Positions 18,318 to 28,345 of a stretch of 64,000 nt of DNA are shown one piece after another (position 1 is the first letter of the stretch; each line of letters begins with the position of its first letter). The position numbers and the translations under genes were made by a program. The DNA is taken from contig CAWJXB010000003.1 in the NCBI GenBank assembly GCA_963846775.1, positions 263,510-327,509 of the forward strand. The letters are read 5' to 3'. Source of the stretch: CAVYXA01 sp963846775. Lineage in GTDB: Bacteria; Verrucomicrobiota; Verrucomicrobiia; Chthoniobacterales; UBA10450. The notes below the pieces were generated by a model that worked only from the letters and a program-made list of their open reading frames with translations, was not told the origin of the DNA and did not search any database.

Positions 18318-21300
18318 CCGCAGCAGGCGACGCGCTACCAACCAAATCGGAAAGTAAGCGCCAAGGTAAATCCAGGGCCAACTGATGTCCCGGTTAGCGA
18401 AATGCCAGAAGGCAGGTTTTCGCGCGACGCTTTCCACTTTAATCAAGTGGAGAGGATGATGGCGGATGACTTGATCAAAGGGTGGCGGTGATTGGTCTCC
18501 GAAGACAACCGAGTGACGCACCGGTCGTTGGTTTCCCAAGATTATCGCGATCGGAAATGATCCGGGTGTATCGCTGCGAACGAGCCAGGTCAGAGTTTGC
18601 GGCGGTACTCCATGGCGCAGGTAACGTTGAAGATCGGCCCGTTCGGAGGCTGACATCTGATTTTTCGCGGCCAACTGGTTGAGCGTCTCGCGAATCGGCG
18701 GCAGCGAGCGGGATGCCGGACTGAATTCATCCAGACGCAATGGCGAGCTGACCCTGAGAGTGACTGGTTCACGAAAATCTGCGTCGATTCTAGCCAGCAC
18801 GCGGGCGGGTGTGCCGGGCAACGGATTGCTCTGGTCCATGCGCGCTACCAACCATGCGAAACCGAGGATGAAGACGCCAAGCAACATTCCGATCGGAACA
18901 AGGCCGGCTCCAATGATCCTCAGGTGCACGGGGCGTGCTACCGACGTGAGCCTTTCACGTCGCGCCGAGCTTGTTGGGAGGGTGGCTGCTTCTTTTTCTA
19001 AGGCCCGCGCTCTGCGGCGCGCTTCACGAACTCGAGCATTGTCAGCAAAAAGCGCTTGCGTTAGAGCGGCAGCGAAAACAGCTCCAAGGCCAATGATTGC
19101 CACTGAGGCAGGCCGCCCGAGAGATCGCACCATTGGCCAAAGCAAGAGATCCAGGATGTGAAGGGAAGGCAGGTAGAGCCACGTCTCTGGAAGAGACCAA
19201 GCCGCGAGCAGAAAGATTCCCCAGAAAATGAAACCAGCGTTTCGCAATTGCGCCCCGCGCCGTTCGCGTTTCCCCGGCACAGGCGGGAGCTTCGCAGGTG
19301 CGATCGATGCGTTGCCCGGATCGGATTCCGTTTCGTTCGCCTTTCGCGAGATAACGCCGCTCGATCCGTCCACAAAAATCTCTTCATTCTCGCGGAGCAA
19401 TTGCGTTGCATCGGGCAGCACGACCGCGGGCAGATTCATCTCGCGGGCCACGATCGCGCCGTGCGACAAACTTCCGCCGCATCCGAGCACCAGCGCGGAA
19501 GCATTCAGGAACAGGGGCGTCCATTGCGGATCGGTCGATGGACAAACCAAAACGTAATTTCTGCCCAAGTCGCGCTTGTCCAAAGGCGATTCGACGACGC
19601 GGACTGGGCCGGAGGCAAGACCGCTTGAGATCGGGAGACCCTCGTAGCGCTGGTGACTTTCAAACTTGGGCGGCTCGCCTAACGAAGAGAGCGCAGAGGC
19701 GTCAATCCACTGGGGCAGGTTGATGCGTGCTTCCGCGAGAAACTCCCGCCTGCGCTGGTCGATCTGAGGTTGCGGTACGGAACCCCGGCGCAAAGCGTCG
19801 GCTAACTCGTCAGCGGTGAGCCAGGCCACATCGGTCCGCAACCGGCGGGAAGCTTCCAGCATCAGATCGCGCAACAAGTCGTAACCGAGCATGAGATAAT
19901 GTTTCCCGTCTTCTCGAAAGACGAGGTAGCGCCTGGCCAGGTCGATTCTTTTCTCAAGCTCCCGAGCAGCTCGCTCTGGAAGCTGGTTGATCTTTTGTCG
20001 TGCCTGCTCGGTTCTTTTTCTGTGCAGATCGACTGGGTCCGGTGTGTTTTTCAAACGCTCGGCATAAGCCAGCAGCGCGTCGGGTATTTCCCGCCAGCGC
20101 GGCGCGGCGAGATCGAATTCGCCAACGCCACGGTGGCCATATCGTTCCAGCCATTCGCCTAACGAAGATTGGCCGCGTGCCACCGCGCGCAGCGCGGCGT
20201 CCGCCAGCAAAGTCTCATCCGGCTGTCCGCTGGAGGCGAATAGTTGGGTCAACGTTTCGGGCGGGTCGTCCCAGAAATGCTCGGCTACAAAATCCTGCAG
20301 CCGCCGCAAGGCCGAGGCCGCGATGAAGGTCGTGAAAAATATTTGCGGCGCAAACTCATCGAACAAACGGCGCTCCCGCTCGCCCCAGAGTGCGATCCAT
20401 TTCTCCGTGGAAAGGCAAGTGAGATCGCGCTTTTTTTCCGCGGCGCACCATTCCGTAAACCGCGGGATGATTTGTTGCCTGAGTCTTTGATCGAGACCGA
20501 CGCTTTCCATGTCGATCCTGCCCTCTGCTGCACGCAGTTGACGACGGGCACGAAATCGCGCCAGCCACGAGCCGTGGGCAAGCGATGGCGGCAATTGTGC
20601 AGCATTTGCGTCGCGGCGGAGGAGCTCGGCATCGTAAACGAACGGGAACTCTTTCCCGAACAAGCCCGGGGCGTGGGCGAGATCGAGGTAAATTTTTCCG
20701 AGAACTAGCTTGAGAATCTCCGTGGAAGCAGGATCGAACCCGAGCCGGCGATACATGGCGCCGAATCCGCCTGCGCCGGACATGAACTTGCGCAGAATGC
20801 TCCAGGTCAGAGGCGCGGGATGCGGCACCGTTTCCGCCAGGTTGTGCAAGACCCACGGACCGCACCCGGCTTCCGATAGTCTTTCGCGGGCAGCTCGAAT
20901 CAGATTCGTCCGAATGGCCGCGCGATCAGATGTGGTAATTGGTCGAGCTTGAAGCAAAAAAAGTTCGTCGCCCGAGATGGCCCATTCGATGTCTTGGGGA
21001 ATGCCGAAATGTGAAGCCACTTTCCGGCCGAGTTTCCAAAGTCTCTTTACTTGTTCGCTCGTTAGGCTGAAAGGCTCGTGGCGAGATCGCGATTCAAGAA
21101 TCTGGCCGGTTTCACAATTGACCCGAAAGATGTCAGGCTGCGTTCGCCCGGACACCACGTTATCGCCCAGACCGGGTGCGGCCTCGATTAACATTTCATC
21201 GGGGTTCTGTGGCGATTGGGTAAAGAGAACACCGGCTACATCCGCCGCCACCTGACTCTGAATCACGAGAGGCATCGGTACTTCGTTCGGATAAACAAAC

Positions 21301-21632
21301 GAATTCGACGATGCCAAACTGGCTCGGCAAAGCTGAACGGCATCGAGCAATTCCGCTTCGTTGCGAACGTTCAGGATGGTCTTGAACTGCCCCGCCATCG
21401 AAGCCGTTTCCGAATCTTCCATCGTTGCGGAGGAGCGCACCGCCACCGCAGTCGCGTTCAGATGGCGGTAAGCGGCGCGAATCGATCCGAGATCGGCATC
21501 TCGGGCCGCCGCCGTCATTACGAAACCGTCCGGCACAACGAAGCCGGCGCGGAGCAGTGCGCCGAGATTGGCCGCCTTGCCACCGACAAGCGCGACGTCG
21601 GCGCAATCCCGCAAATTTTGAATCGGGTCCAT
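18309..21632 (-). CDS. PEP/pyruvate-binding and PEP-utilising (rifampin phosphotransferase-like) enzyme fused to a membrane domain
   Basis: 1107 residues from the ATG at 21632, which overlaps the previous stop (TGATG). Residues about 5-235 are an ATP-grasp PEP/pyruvate-binding domain (VGGKAANLGALLRAGFVVPDG; AVRSSATMEDSETASMAGQF; DIEWAISGDELFLLQARPI). A helical middle (240-640) precedes the swivelling PEP-utilising domain with phospho-His at about residue 723 (GCGGSLSHGAIVAREMNLPA). This order matches rifampin phosphotransferases and PEP-synthase relatives. Beyond about 790 an unusual extension begins: two or three helices, a basic coiled coil (ARVREARRRARALEKEAATL), another helix pair, a roughly 170-residue soluble domain and a terminal helix. 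Antibiotic inactivation is possible, but the membrane fusion and neighbours argue for another substrate. Confidence 0.85.
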   Translation of the reverse strand: MDPIQNLRDCADVALVGGKAANLGALLRAGFVVPDGFVMTAAARDADLGSIRAAYRHLNATAVAVRSSATMEDSETASMAGQFKTILNVRNEAELLDAVQLCRASLASSNSFVYPNEVPMPLVIQSQVAADVAGVLFTQSPQNPDEMLIEAAPGLGDNVVSGRTQPDIFRVNCETGQILESRSRHEPFSLTSEQVKRLWKLGRKVASHFGIPQDIEWAISGDELFLLQARPITTSDRAAIRTNLIRAARERLSEAGCGPWVLHNLAETVPHPAPLTWSILRKFMSGAGGFGAMYRRLGFDPASTEILKLVLGKIYLDLAHAPGLFGKEFPFVYDAELLRRDANAAQLPPSLAHGSWLARFRARRQLRAAEGRIDMESVGLDQRLRQQIIPRFTEWCAAEKKRDLTCLSTEKWIALWGERERRLFDEFAPQIFFTTFIAASALRRLQDFVAEHFWDDPPETLTQLFASSGQPDETLLADAALRAVARGQSSLGEWLERYGHRGVGEFDLAAPRWREIPDALLAYAERLKNTPDPVDLHRKRTEQARQKINQLPERAARELEKRIDLARRYLVFREDGKHYLMLGYDLLRDLMLEASRRLRTDVAWLTADELADALRRGSVPQPQIDQRRREFLAEARINLPQWIDASALSSLGEPPKFESHQRYEGLPISSGLASGPVRVVESPLDKRDLGRNYVLVCPSTDPQWTPLFLNASALVLGCGGSLSHGAIVAREMNLPAVVLPDATQLLRENEEIFVDGSSGVISRKANETESDPGNASIAPAKLPPVPGKRERRGAQLRNAGFIFWGIFLLAAWSLPETWLYLPSLHILDLLLWPMVRSLGRPASVAIIGLGAVFAAALTQALFADNARVREARRRARALEKEAATLPTSSARRERLTSVARPVHLRIIGAGLVPIGMLLGVFILGFAWLVARMDQSNPLPGTPARVLARIDADFREPVTLRVSSPLRLDEFSPASRSLPPIRETLNQLAAKNQMSASERADLQRYLRHGVPPQTLTWLVRSDTPGSFPIAIILGNQRPVRHSVVFGDQSPPPFDQVIRHHPLHLIKVESVARKPAFWHFANRDISWPWIYLGAYFPIWLVARRLLRLV

Positions 21633-23077
21633 CAGTGAGTCGTGCCGGCAAAGCAACGCAGACCACCGGTCTCGCTCCCCACAAACACGTGGCCATCTGC
21701 GACCAGGGGTGAGCTGAGAGATAGGTTCCGGCGGCCCGGCTCGGTCTCGTCGTTCACGGCGTGTTTTTCGATCAACTCTCCCGTGCTGGTGTCGAGAACA
21801 ACGAGGAAGCCGTCGCTGCTAACAGCGTAAAGAGAATGTCCGCTGAGCGCCGTTCCTGCCAGCACCGGGGCGTGGCTGATGGTTTGGCGCCAAATCTTGC
21901 TGCCATCTTTGAGGTCAAGGGCAACGACCGTGCCGTCGCGCACAGGACAAAATGCCTTTTCATCGCCGATCGCCATGCGCCCGAGGACCGCATCGGGCAA
22001 ATCCGTTCGCCACTGGACCTTGCCACTGACGCGGTTCATCGCCAGCACGGCACCAGCCGGATGCTGGTCGGCATTGACAAAATCGCCTCGGCCGGTACCG
22101 GCGAGCACGAGATCCTTCGCGATGGAAATCGGGCCTGTGGCGGGATACGGCGTCGAGGTTTGCCAAGACAAATCACCATTTGGACGCACGGCTACGATGG
22201 CGCTTCCGCCAACGCCGCTGCCTATATAGGTCACCCCGTCCCCTGCAATTGCCGGCGAACTTTCCGGATCGACGATGTCGCGGCGCCAAAGAACTGTTCC
22301 GTCTGAGATCCGCACACACAGGGCGTAGCCAGCTGAATCAACCGGCAGATGGTTGGCCCGTTCGATTGCCCCTGCGCCGGCGACGACGAAGTCGTCAAAA
22401 ACGGCGGGCGAAGATTCGACGTGATTCTTCGGAATGTCGATTTTCCAGTGGAGTCTTCCAGTGTTGGCGTCGAGGCAAATCAAATGGCACTCGGAATCGA
22501 AATGAAGTCCTTCACCGATGATGAGATATTTTCCATTAGCTGTCAGGACAGGTGAACTGAACACGCCTTTGAGGTCTTGATTGTTGATCTTTGCCACCTG
22601 CCAGATTGGCCGGCCGGTCGCGGCATCGAGGCAAAAAATCGAACCAAAAGTGCCGCCGACGTCGATGATGCATGATGCTCCATAAAGACGGCCATCTTTC
22701 AGGGTTGGTGTCGAAAGAAAGGAAGCGCCAGGCTGCTTAAATTCCCAGAGTAGCCGAAGGCGGCCTGGTTCGCCTTTTGCCGACAGTTGTCCGTTTTGGG
22801 TGAGCTCCTCGCTACGAATCGCGTTCAGGGCGACCTGCGCCCAATCGATTTGTGGATGCGAACGAACACGCATCTGATTGGTAACAACAAACAGTCCCCA
22901 ACTTGCCGTCAAAATGGCGCAAATTATGAGCGCTGCGCGCCAGGAGCGAAGGGAGCCGCGAAGCCATTGAAATGGCCGAAGTAAAACGATTAGAAACGGG
23001 CTGGCGCCGGCAACAATCGTGGAAAACACGGATGTTCCAGCCTGCACAAGAATCGGAACAAGCGCGACCGTGGTCAT
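21632..23077 (-). CDS. membrane-anchored PQQ-like beta-propeller protein
   Basis: 481 residues. Two N-terminal helices (about 12-34 and 45-66) anchor a propeller of WD/PQQ-type blades, for example GSIFCLDAATGRPIWQ, CHLICLDANTGRLHWK, YALCVRISDGTVLWRRD, AVLAMNRVSGKVQWR and TVVALDLKDGSKIWRQ. These are the A-x-D-x-x-T-G-x-x-x-W blades of PQQ_2/BamB-like proteins. Residues that bind the PQQ cofactor in quinoprotein dehydrogenases are not evident, so a scaffold role is more likely than catalysis. It is the first gene of a two-gene operon with the PEP-domain membrane protein. The 260-base gap to the divergent TPR gene should contain both promoters. Confidence 0.86.
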   Translation of the reverse strand: MTTVALVPILVQAGTSVFSTIVAGASPFLIVLLRPFQWLRGSLRSWRAALIICAILTASWGLFVVTNQMRVRSHPQIDWAQVALNAIRSEELTQNGQLSAKGEPGRLRLLWEFKQPGASFLSTPTLKDGRLYGASCIIDVGGTFGSIFCLDAATGRPIWQVAKINNQDLKGVFSSPVLTANGKYLIIGEGLHFDSECHLICLDANTGRLHWKIDIPKNHVESSPAVFDDFVVAGAGAIERANHLPVDSAGYALCVRISDGTVLWRRDIVDPESSPAIAGDGVTYIGSGVGGSAIVAVRPNGDLSWQTSTPYPATGPISIAKDLVLAGTGRGDFVNADQHPAGAVLAMNRVSGKVQWRTDLPDAVLGRMAIGDEKAFCPVRDGTVVALDLKDGSKIWRQTISHAPVLAGTALSGHSLYAVSSDGFLVVLDTSTGELIEKHAVNDETEPGRRNLSLSSPLVADGHVFVGSETGGLRCFAGTTH

Positions 23078-23337
23078 GGCAGATTAGCCTCTGGCGATTT
23101 CATTACATTTTCTGAGCGAACCGTGTGCCATTAGCCACGATTTCGCTCCCCGAGCAGCCGCGTTGTGTGATCAAGTCGGGCCGCCCGCCGAGTTTTGCGC
23201 GGTTGCTCGCAGCGAACCCGGCGTTATGCCCCCTGATCTCGAATGTCTCTCCGGGATACCCTGGGGTCGGGCAGATACGTTGTCTTGAGGGAAAGGTCGG
23301 TTGACGCAATCACTGGCAGGCGCATCTTAGTCACCTT

Positions 23338-25050
23338 TTGGATCGCCACTCGCAAACGACCGAACGCACGATCCTCAGGCTGCTTTTGGGTGCGCTCGGC
23401 GGGATAATACTTGTGGTGGCGATTGGAATCGGCGGCTACCGGTTTTATCAGCAATGGGAATCAAGCCGGCAGGTCAGGCGAGCAGAAGCTTATCTTAAGG
23501 GCGGCGCAGTACGGTCAGCGGCCCTGGCTGCTCGGCGCGCATTCGAGTTGAAGCCGTCAAATGCCGAGGCGTGCCGCGTCCTGGCTGGGATCGCCGAACG
23601 CGACGGCCAACCGGAAGCAATCCAGTGGCGACAGGCCGCGGCCGCGGCCAGGCCGGGATCGATCGATGACGCCGTTGCGCTCGCCAGGACGGCCTTGCGG
23701 TTCAACAAGATTGCAGTGGCTGAGACGGCGCTGGCCAAATTGGGTGGCACTGCGGATGAAGCCGCCATCTATCACGAGGTCTCAGCCCAGCTGGCCGTTA
23801 CTAAAAAGGATCCGGTGGCTGCGGAACGACACTATGGTGAAGCGGTCAAACTCGATCCCGCGAATCGAACCTACCAGCTCAATCTGGCGGTTTTTCAGTT
23901 GCAATCGAAGTCGCCGGAAGTCCGGGCGAAAGCTTCCGAGCTTTTACAAATACTTGAGAAGGATGAAACACTGCGGGTGCAGGCGGCACGTGCCCTGCGT
24001 GATGATGCGGTCCGACGCCGAGACGTGCCGGCTCTTCTGGAGATCACCGCACTTTTGCACAGTTATCCGGAGGCAACATTTCGCGACCGGATTTCTTACG
24101 TCCAGCTTCTTCATCTGCTGGATCGTCCGGAGTTCGCGGGGACGCTGACCGAGTTGCAAAACGAGGCCGCCGCAGATTCGAGCAAGTTGACCGAGCTGCT
24201 GGAGTGGATGAGCGCCAATCAACTGGCGCTGCTGGCAATTCATTGGATCAAAGAACTGCCGGCCGAGATGGTGAAGAAGCGACCCGTGCCAGCGGCGGTG
24301 GCCGATTGCTACATGGCGGCGAGCGATTGGGATGGCCTCCTCCAATGGTGCCAGAAGACCAATTGGGGAGACCTGAAATTCCTTAGCCATGCTTACCTTT
24401 CTCGAGCGCTGCGCGAGCAAGGCGATAATCTTGGCTCCAAATCAGAATGGAATATGGCCTTAAAGGAAGCCGGTTCTGATGGTCGGCGGATCTATTCTCT
24501 CCAACAAAGCACGGCCAAGTGGGGTTGGCAGACTGAAGCAGAAGAGCTTCTCTGGATCTTGGCGAATGATCCGGACAGGCAAAACGAGGCCTTAGCCGCA
24601 CTTTACCAATTTTACTTCGACAAAGGCGACACCGGCAATCTTTACCGGGTGGCATCACGGGCTTGCCAAATGCGGCCTAACGATGAAGCGGCGCAAAACA
24701 ACCTGGCGCAACTATCGCTCTTATTGAAGGTGGATATGGATCACGCCCACGAATTAGCGAAGCGGCTTTACCAAAAGGATTCCCGGAACCCGGTTCTGGC
24801 ATCGACCTATGGATTCTCGCTCTACGAAAAGGGACGTTATCAACAGGCGGTGCAGGCAATGGACCAACTGAATCCGGCAGACCTGGCCCGACCTGCCATC
24901 GCGGCGTATTATGGCATTTTTCTCGCCGCCGCTGGTAACAAGTCGAAAGCAGCCGAGTATCTGAGAATTGGAGCAGGGGCGCCGCTGCTTCCGGAAGAGA
25001 AAACACTCCTGCAATCCGCTCAGGAAAAGATCGAGAACGGAAGTCCGTAG
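23338..25050 (+). CDS. membrane-anchored TPR protein
   Basis: 570 residues from a TTG at 23338 (MDRHSQTTERTILRLLLGAL); no strong ribosome-binding site is visible, so the start is uncertain. One N-terminal helix (about 13-38) is followed by tetratricopeptide repeats, clearest at AEAYLKGGAVRSAALAARRA, AERHYGEAVKLDPANRTYQL and the C-terminal ASTYGFSLYEKGRYQQAVQA. The middle is helical and more divergent. It is divergent from the propeller/PEP operon and convergent with the second giant paralogue. It is probably a periplasmic assembly scaffold, with its partners among the neighbours. Confidence 0.84.
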   Translation: MDRHSQTTERTILRLLLGALGGIILVVAIGIGGYRFYQQWESSRQVRRAEAYLKGGAVRSAALAARRAFELKPSNAEACRVLAGIAERDGQPEAIQWRQAAAAARPGSIDDAVALARTALRFNKIAVAETALAKLGGTADEAAIYHEVSAQLAVTKKDPVAAERHYGEAVKLDPANRTYQLNLAVFQLQSKSPEVRAKASELLQILEKDETLRVQAARALRDDAVRRRDVPALLEITALLHSYPEATFRDRISYVQLLHLLDRPEFAGTLTELQNEAAADSSKLTELLEWMSANQLALLAIHWIKELPAEMVKKRPVPAAVADCYMAASDWDGLLQWCQKTNWGDLKFLSHAYLSRALREQGDNLGSKSEWNMALKEAGSDGRRIYSLQQSTAKWGWQTEAEELLWILANDPDRQNEALAALYQFYFDKGDTGNLYRVASRACQMRPNDEAAQNNLAQLSLLLKVDMDHAHELAKRLYQKDSRNPVLASTYGFSLYEKGRYQQAVQAMDQLNPADLARPAIAAYYGIFLAAAGNKSKAAEYLRIGAGAPLLPEEKTLLQSAQEKIENGSP

Positions 25051-25059
25051 TTTCTCGCG

Positions 25060-25175
25060 TTGCCCCTGTCGGCGCCACCTCGCTGCGTACGTGTTTAGCG
25101 CCAAAGGCGCTATCTCATGACAGCCTGGGGCATCACCCCAGGATTCGAATGATGCGTGAACCGAGCGCTGAAAGC
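25060..25175. repeat. palindrome cluster between convergent genes
   Basis: Three small hairpins in the 130-base gap: TAGCGCCAAAGGCGCTA, CCTGGGGCATCACCCCAGG and GCGCTGAAAGCGC. Any may act as a bidirectional terminator, but none has a T run. Confidence 0.4.
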
Positions 25176-25180
25176 GCGAA

Positions 25181-28100
25181 TCAAAATACAGGCGGCGAAG
25201 CGCTACTAGCCGGCAACACCGCCTCGAGATGCGAAGGTTGTTCCGCCATGAATTCCCTAAGGTCGCGCTCTGCCTGGGCCAGGCGGGGATCCTTGATCGC
25301 GCCGTAGGAGGCAGCGCGCGCTTGGAGAAAGGCGGCCTCCCAGGGGACATAGGGTTCCAGGGCCTCAATAACGGGGAGGCAGTATTTACCGTATTGACCT
25401 TTGTCCAGCTTTATCCCGCAGCGAAGCAAAACGATCAGGCGGGAGTTGTCGCGGTTGTAAATAATGAATGGGTTGCGGAGCTCTTCATAAATTCGCAACA
25501 CTGCAAGATCATTAGGGGTCTGCTCGGCAATCAGCTGCGTAAGAACCAGGGTGCGCTCCATCAGCTCGTTCTTGATCCAGGGGTCGGTGTGAAAACGTTG
25601 CAATATCTTTTCAACCAGATCGGTTGCCTCTTCGAGCTTGCCACGGCTCAAGAGTAGCCTGGCCAAAACCATGTCGGCCTCGGCCGGCAACGATTCTCTC
25701 AGCTTTTCAATATAAGCGTCCGCCTCGGGGTCGCCTTCACTTGCGGTGCACTCGGCCACCATTAAAAGTTCATTCAAATCGCACGGCTCGCGCGGATATC
25801 TTCGCCATAAGGAAAGAGCGTTCGTCAGATCGTTTTTCATGTAGGCGCTATAGGCAGCGACCCGATTTTGGGACATCGCGGACGGATACTCTGCCGGATT
25901 CGGCGTTTCGCCAGAGCCGAGCAGCATCGACATGCGAGCAAGATCGACATCAGGCCAATCAACGTCGCCGCTCGAAATAGGAAGCCGGTTAGAATGCGTT
26001 AGGGCGGCCATGACCCGAAATGACGAGATGCTGAAACCGTTTTGAAGATCGACATTTCGAGCGAACGCGAATTCCAACACCGTGCGGTCGTCGGTGTTCA
26101 GTCGGGCCTGGGGCCCTTGAAGACGTTTGGCCACAGAATCGTCGGCGATAAAATGAGCGAGAAAACCTTCAAGATTGGTGATCCCCCAGACGTGGCGAAG
26201 AGCGTTCTGGAACGGCTCCTCGGCAATGCGCCGGCGTAGTTCATTAGCATCGTAGTTGCGCGGGCCATCGGTGCCGATCAGAAGCAAGTCGCCATTCTGG
26301 GTCTGCCATGTCTCGACGTTGGGAAAAACCGAGCCCAATGTGGAATAGACCGTCTGGATGGTGCGGTCGTCGATTTCGTAGGCCTGCACCCATTGCGCGA
26401 ACATCCCCCCTGCGTTCAGGCGCCGCGCCACTGCTTCGTAGTATTCGCGTGTAAACAAACTGGCGATGCCGGCGCGGTAAGGATTCGAAGGCTCCGAGAC
26501 GATCAAATCGTATTTGTCGCGGCCAACCATCAGCATTTCGCGCGCGTCGCCCAGGATCACGTGCAGCTTCGGGTTGGCCAGCGCGGCATGATTCATCGGC
26601 CCGCATTGCTGGGCCACGCGAAGAATGGCGGGCTCAAGTTCGAACACATCCACACATTCCATCGAAGGCACAGCCGCCAGCCATCCCGCCGTGCTGCCGG
26701 TGCCCAATCCGATCACCAGCGCTCGTGTCGGGTGAGGATGAAGCGCGGCCACGATCAAGGCGCTCATGATTTGCGTGCCGGCATCGAGCTTGAGACCGCC
26801 GTCGCATTTCCCGTTGATGATGAAGTTCAAGTTATTTCGCGTGGAAAGGGCCACGCTGCTCTCCACTCCGTCCGTGTCCCACAAAATTTCGCGACGGATC
26901 GTGTTCATCAGGTCATGAAACTCGGTCTTCGAGCCGCTGAATTTGGCGAGCCGGCCAACGCCAATCTGGCTGTGACGCCAAAATGCGGTTGGTCCCCTGG
27001 CTCCGAGCAAAGCGAGCGCAACCACGACAGTAGTGAGAGCCGGGAGCAATCCCAAAAAATTGAACCGGCGACACAGTTCGATGATCGTTGCTGTGATCAC
27101 CAATACGCCTAACAATACGATTACCAGCCTCCAGACTCCAGGCGCCGAGAAGGCGGGTAAAAATCCGAAACCGCCCGCGAGTGAGCCCGCAATCGCGCCT
27201 ACAGTGTTCCAAGCGTAAGCCATCCCGGTTTGGGCTCCGACATGTGCCCGTCCTTTGCCGAGCAGGGCGATCAGCATTGGAAACTGAATTCCTGAGATAA
27301 TCGCGGCGGGCAGAACGACGATGGCGCAAATCATGGTCCACCCCGCGACAAAGCCATGAAAGCCGAGCACCCCGAGTGGGCGCAGCAACATGGCAACGAG
27401 AGCGACCCGATCGCCCAACGCGTAAGGAGCGGCGAGGCAAAACGCCTCCAACGCGCTGACAAAAGCGAAACCGCTCAGTGTAATTGGCCGTCCGCCGAAC
27501 CAGATGGCATAAATGAGGCCGCCCAGGCCGATCCCAAAGAGCGCGACTGCCAGGATCAGACCGAAGGTAAATGTCGACCCGCCTAACAAGGAACCGAGCA
27601 TGCGGTACCACACAATTTCCATGAGCAGAAACGCGAATCCGGCCACGGCCGAGGCGAGATAGACAAACAACGCCGGAGCCGATGCTCCCTCCGGGAGTGG
27701 CTCTTGCGTGCCCGGCTTCGTAATCGGCAATGTTTTCGACATCGAAAATGCCGCCAGGGCCACTCCAATATTGAGCATGGCCGCAAGCGTGAGAGTGAAC
27801 CGATTGCCTAACGTTTCGAAAAGATAGAACGTGGCGATCGTCACGCCCGTCATTGCACCAAGCGTGTTGGCTCCGTACAACAACGCGACCGGCCGGCGGT
27901 TTGTGTCGTCGGGATCGACCACCGCGCGCGCGACTGCCGGAAGCGTGCCTCCCATGAGGAAAGTGGGAACACCGATTACCAGCGCGGACATCACCAATCG
28001 GATCACGGTTCCCACGCCCAAGCCCATCGTGAGCGTCCCGCCAAGCGACAAATAAATGTGGCGCATCACCCAAAGCAGGATCGGGCTTACCGCCGCAGTT

Positions 28101-28345
28101 GCGGCAATGAAAAGCTCGAGCCGGGCGTAAAACTCGAGGGGGCGTTCCTTCGACTCGGATCGCTGTCCCAGGATCACGCTACCAAAGCCAAGGCCGCCCA
28201 TGAAGATGGCCAGCACGGCTGCGGTCGCCGCGGTCGATGCGCCGAAAAACAGCCGAAATTCCCGTAGCCACGCCATTTGATAAATGAGCGCGCAAAGCCC
28301 GGAGAAAAAAAAGAGCGGAGCAACGCGAAGCGAACGGGAACCCAT
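25181..28345 (-). CDS. giant membrane/spermidine-synthase-like/TPR fusion protein, paralogue 2
   Basis: 1054 residues from the ATG at 28345 (MGSRSLRVAPLFFFSGLCAL). It has the same three-part architecture as the gene at 15090: a bundle of about twelve helices, a Rossmann domain (ALVIGLGTGSTAGWLAAVPS; VDVFELEPAILRVAQQCGPM; LGDAREML; YDLIVSEPSNPYRAGIASLF) and a TPR-like C-terminal third ending near the stop. Long runs are nearly identical between the two copies, so they are true paralogues. The catalytic Asp of spermidine synthase is again replaced within SEPSNP. The longer frame from 28405 adds a Cys/His-rich leader that paralogue 1 lacks. It closes the inverted-paralogue locus. Confidence 0.86.
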   Translation of the reverse strand: MGSRSLRVAPLFFFSGLCALIYQMAWLREFRLFFGASTAATAAVLAIFMGGLGFGSVILGQRSESKERPLEFYARLELFIAATAAVSPILLWVMRHIYLSLGGTLTMGLGVGTVIRLVMSALVIGVPTFLMGGTLPAVARAVVDPDDTNRRPVALLYGANTLGAMTGVTIATFYLFETLGNRFTLTLAAMLNIGVALAAFSMSKTLPITKPGTQEPLPEGASAPALFVYLASAVAGFAFLLMEIVWYRMLGSLLGGSTFTFGLILAVALFGIGLGGLIYAIWFGGRPITLSGFAFVSALEAFCLAAPYALGDRVALVAMLLRPLGVLGFHGFVAGWTMICAIVVLPAAIISGIQFPMLIALLGKGRAHVGAQTGMAYAWNTVGAIAGSLAGGFGFLPAFSAPGVWRLVIVLLGVLVITATIIELCRRFNFLGLLPALTTVVVALALLGARGPTAFWRHSQIGVGRLAKFSGSKTEFHDLMNTIRREILWDTDGVESSVALSTRNNLNFIINGKCDGGLKLDAGTQIMSALIVAALHPHPTRALVIGLGTGSTAGWLAAVPSMECVDVFELEPAILRVAQQCGPMNHAALANPKLHVILGDAREMLMVGRDKYDLIVSEPSNPYRAGIASLFTREYYEAVARRLNAGGMFAQWVQAYEIDDRTIQTVYSTLGSVFPNVETWQTQNGDLLLIGTDGPRNYDANELRRRIAEEPFQNALRHVWGITNLEGFLAHFIADDSVAKRLQGPQARLNTDDRTVLEFAFARNVDLQNGFSISSFRVMAALTHSNRLPISSGDVDWPDVDLARMSMLLGSGETPNPAEYPSAMSQNRVAAYSAYMKNDLTNALSLWRRYPREPCDLNELLMVAECTASEGDPEADAYIEKLRESLPAEADMVLARLLLSRGKLEEATDLVEKILQRFHTDPWIKNELMERTLVLTQLIAEQTPNDLAVLRIYEELRNPFIIYNRDNSRLIVLLRCGIKLDKGQYGKYCLPVIEALEPYVPWEAAFLQARAASYGAIKDPRLAQAERDLREFMAEQPSHLEAVLPASSASPPVF

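Noticed and set aside
18309..21632. Naming the PEP-domain gene ppsA or rph
   Set aside because: Domain order fits rifampin phosphotransferase-like proteins, but the membrane extension and operon make either specific name unsafe.
26913..28073. 386-codon minus-strand ORF within the second giant gene
   Set aside because: It is another frame of the same strand inside a well-supported coding region; its product is Arg/His/Gly rich with no domain.
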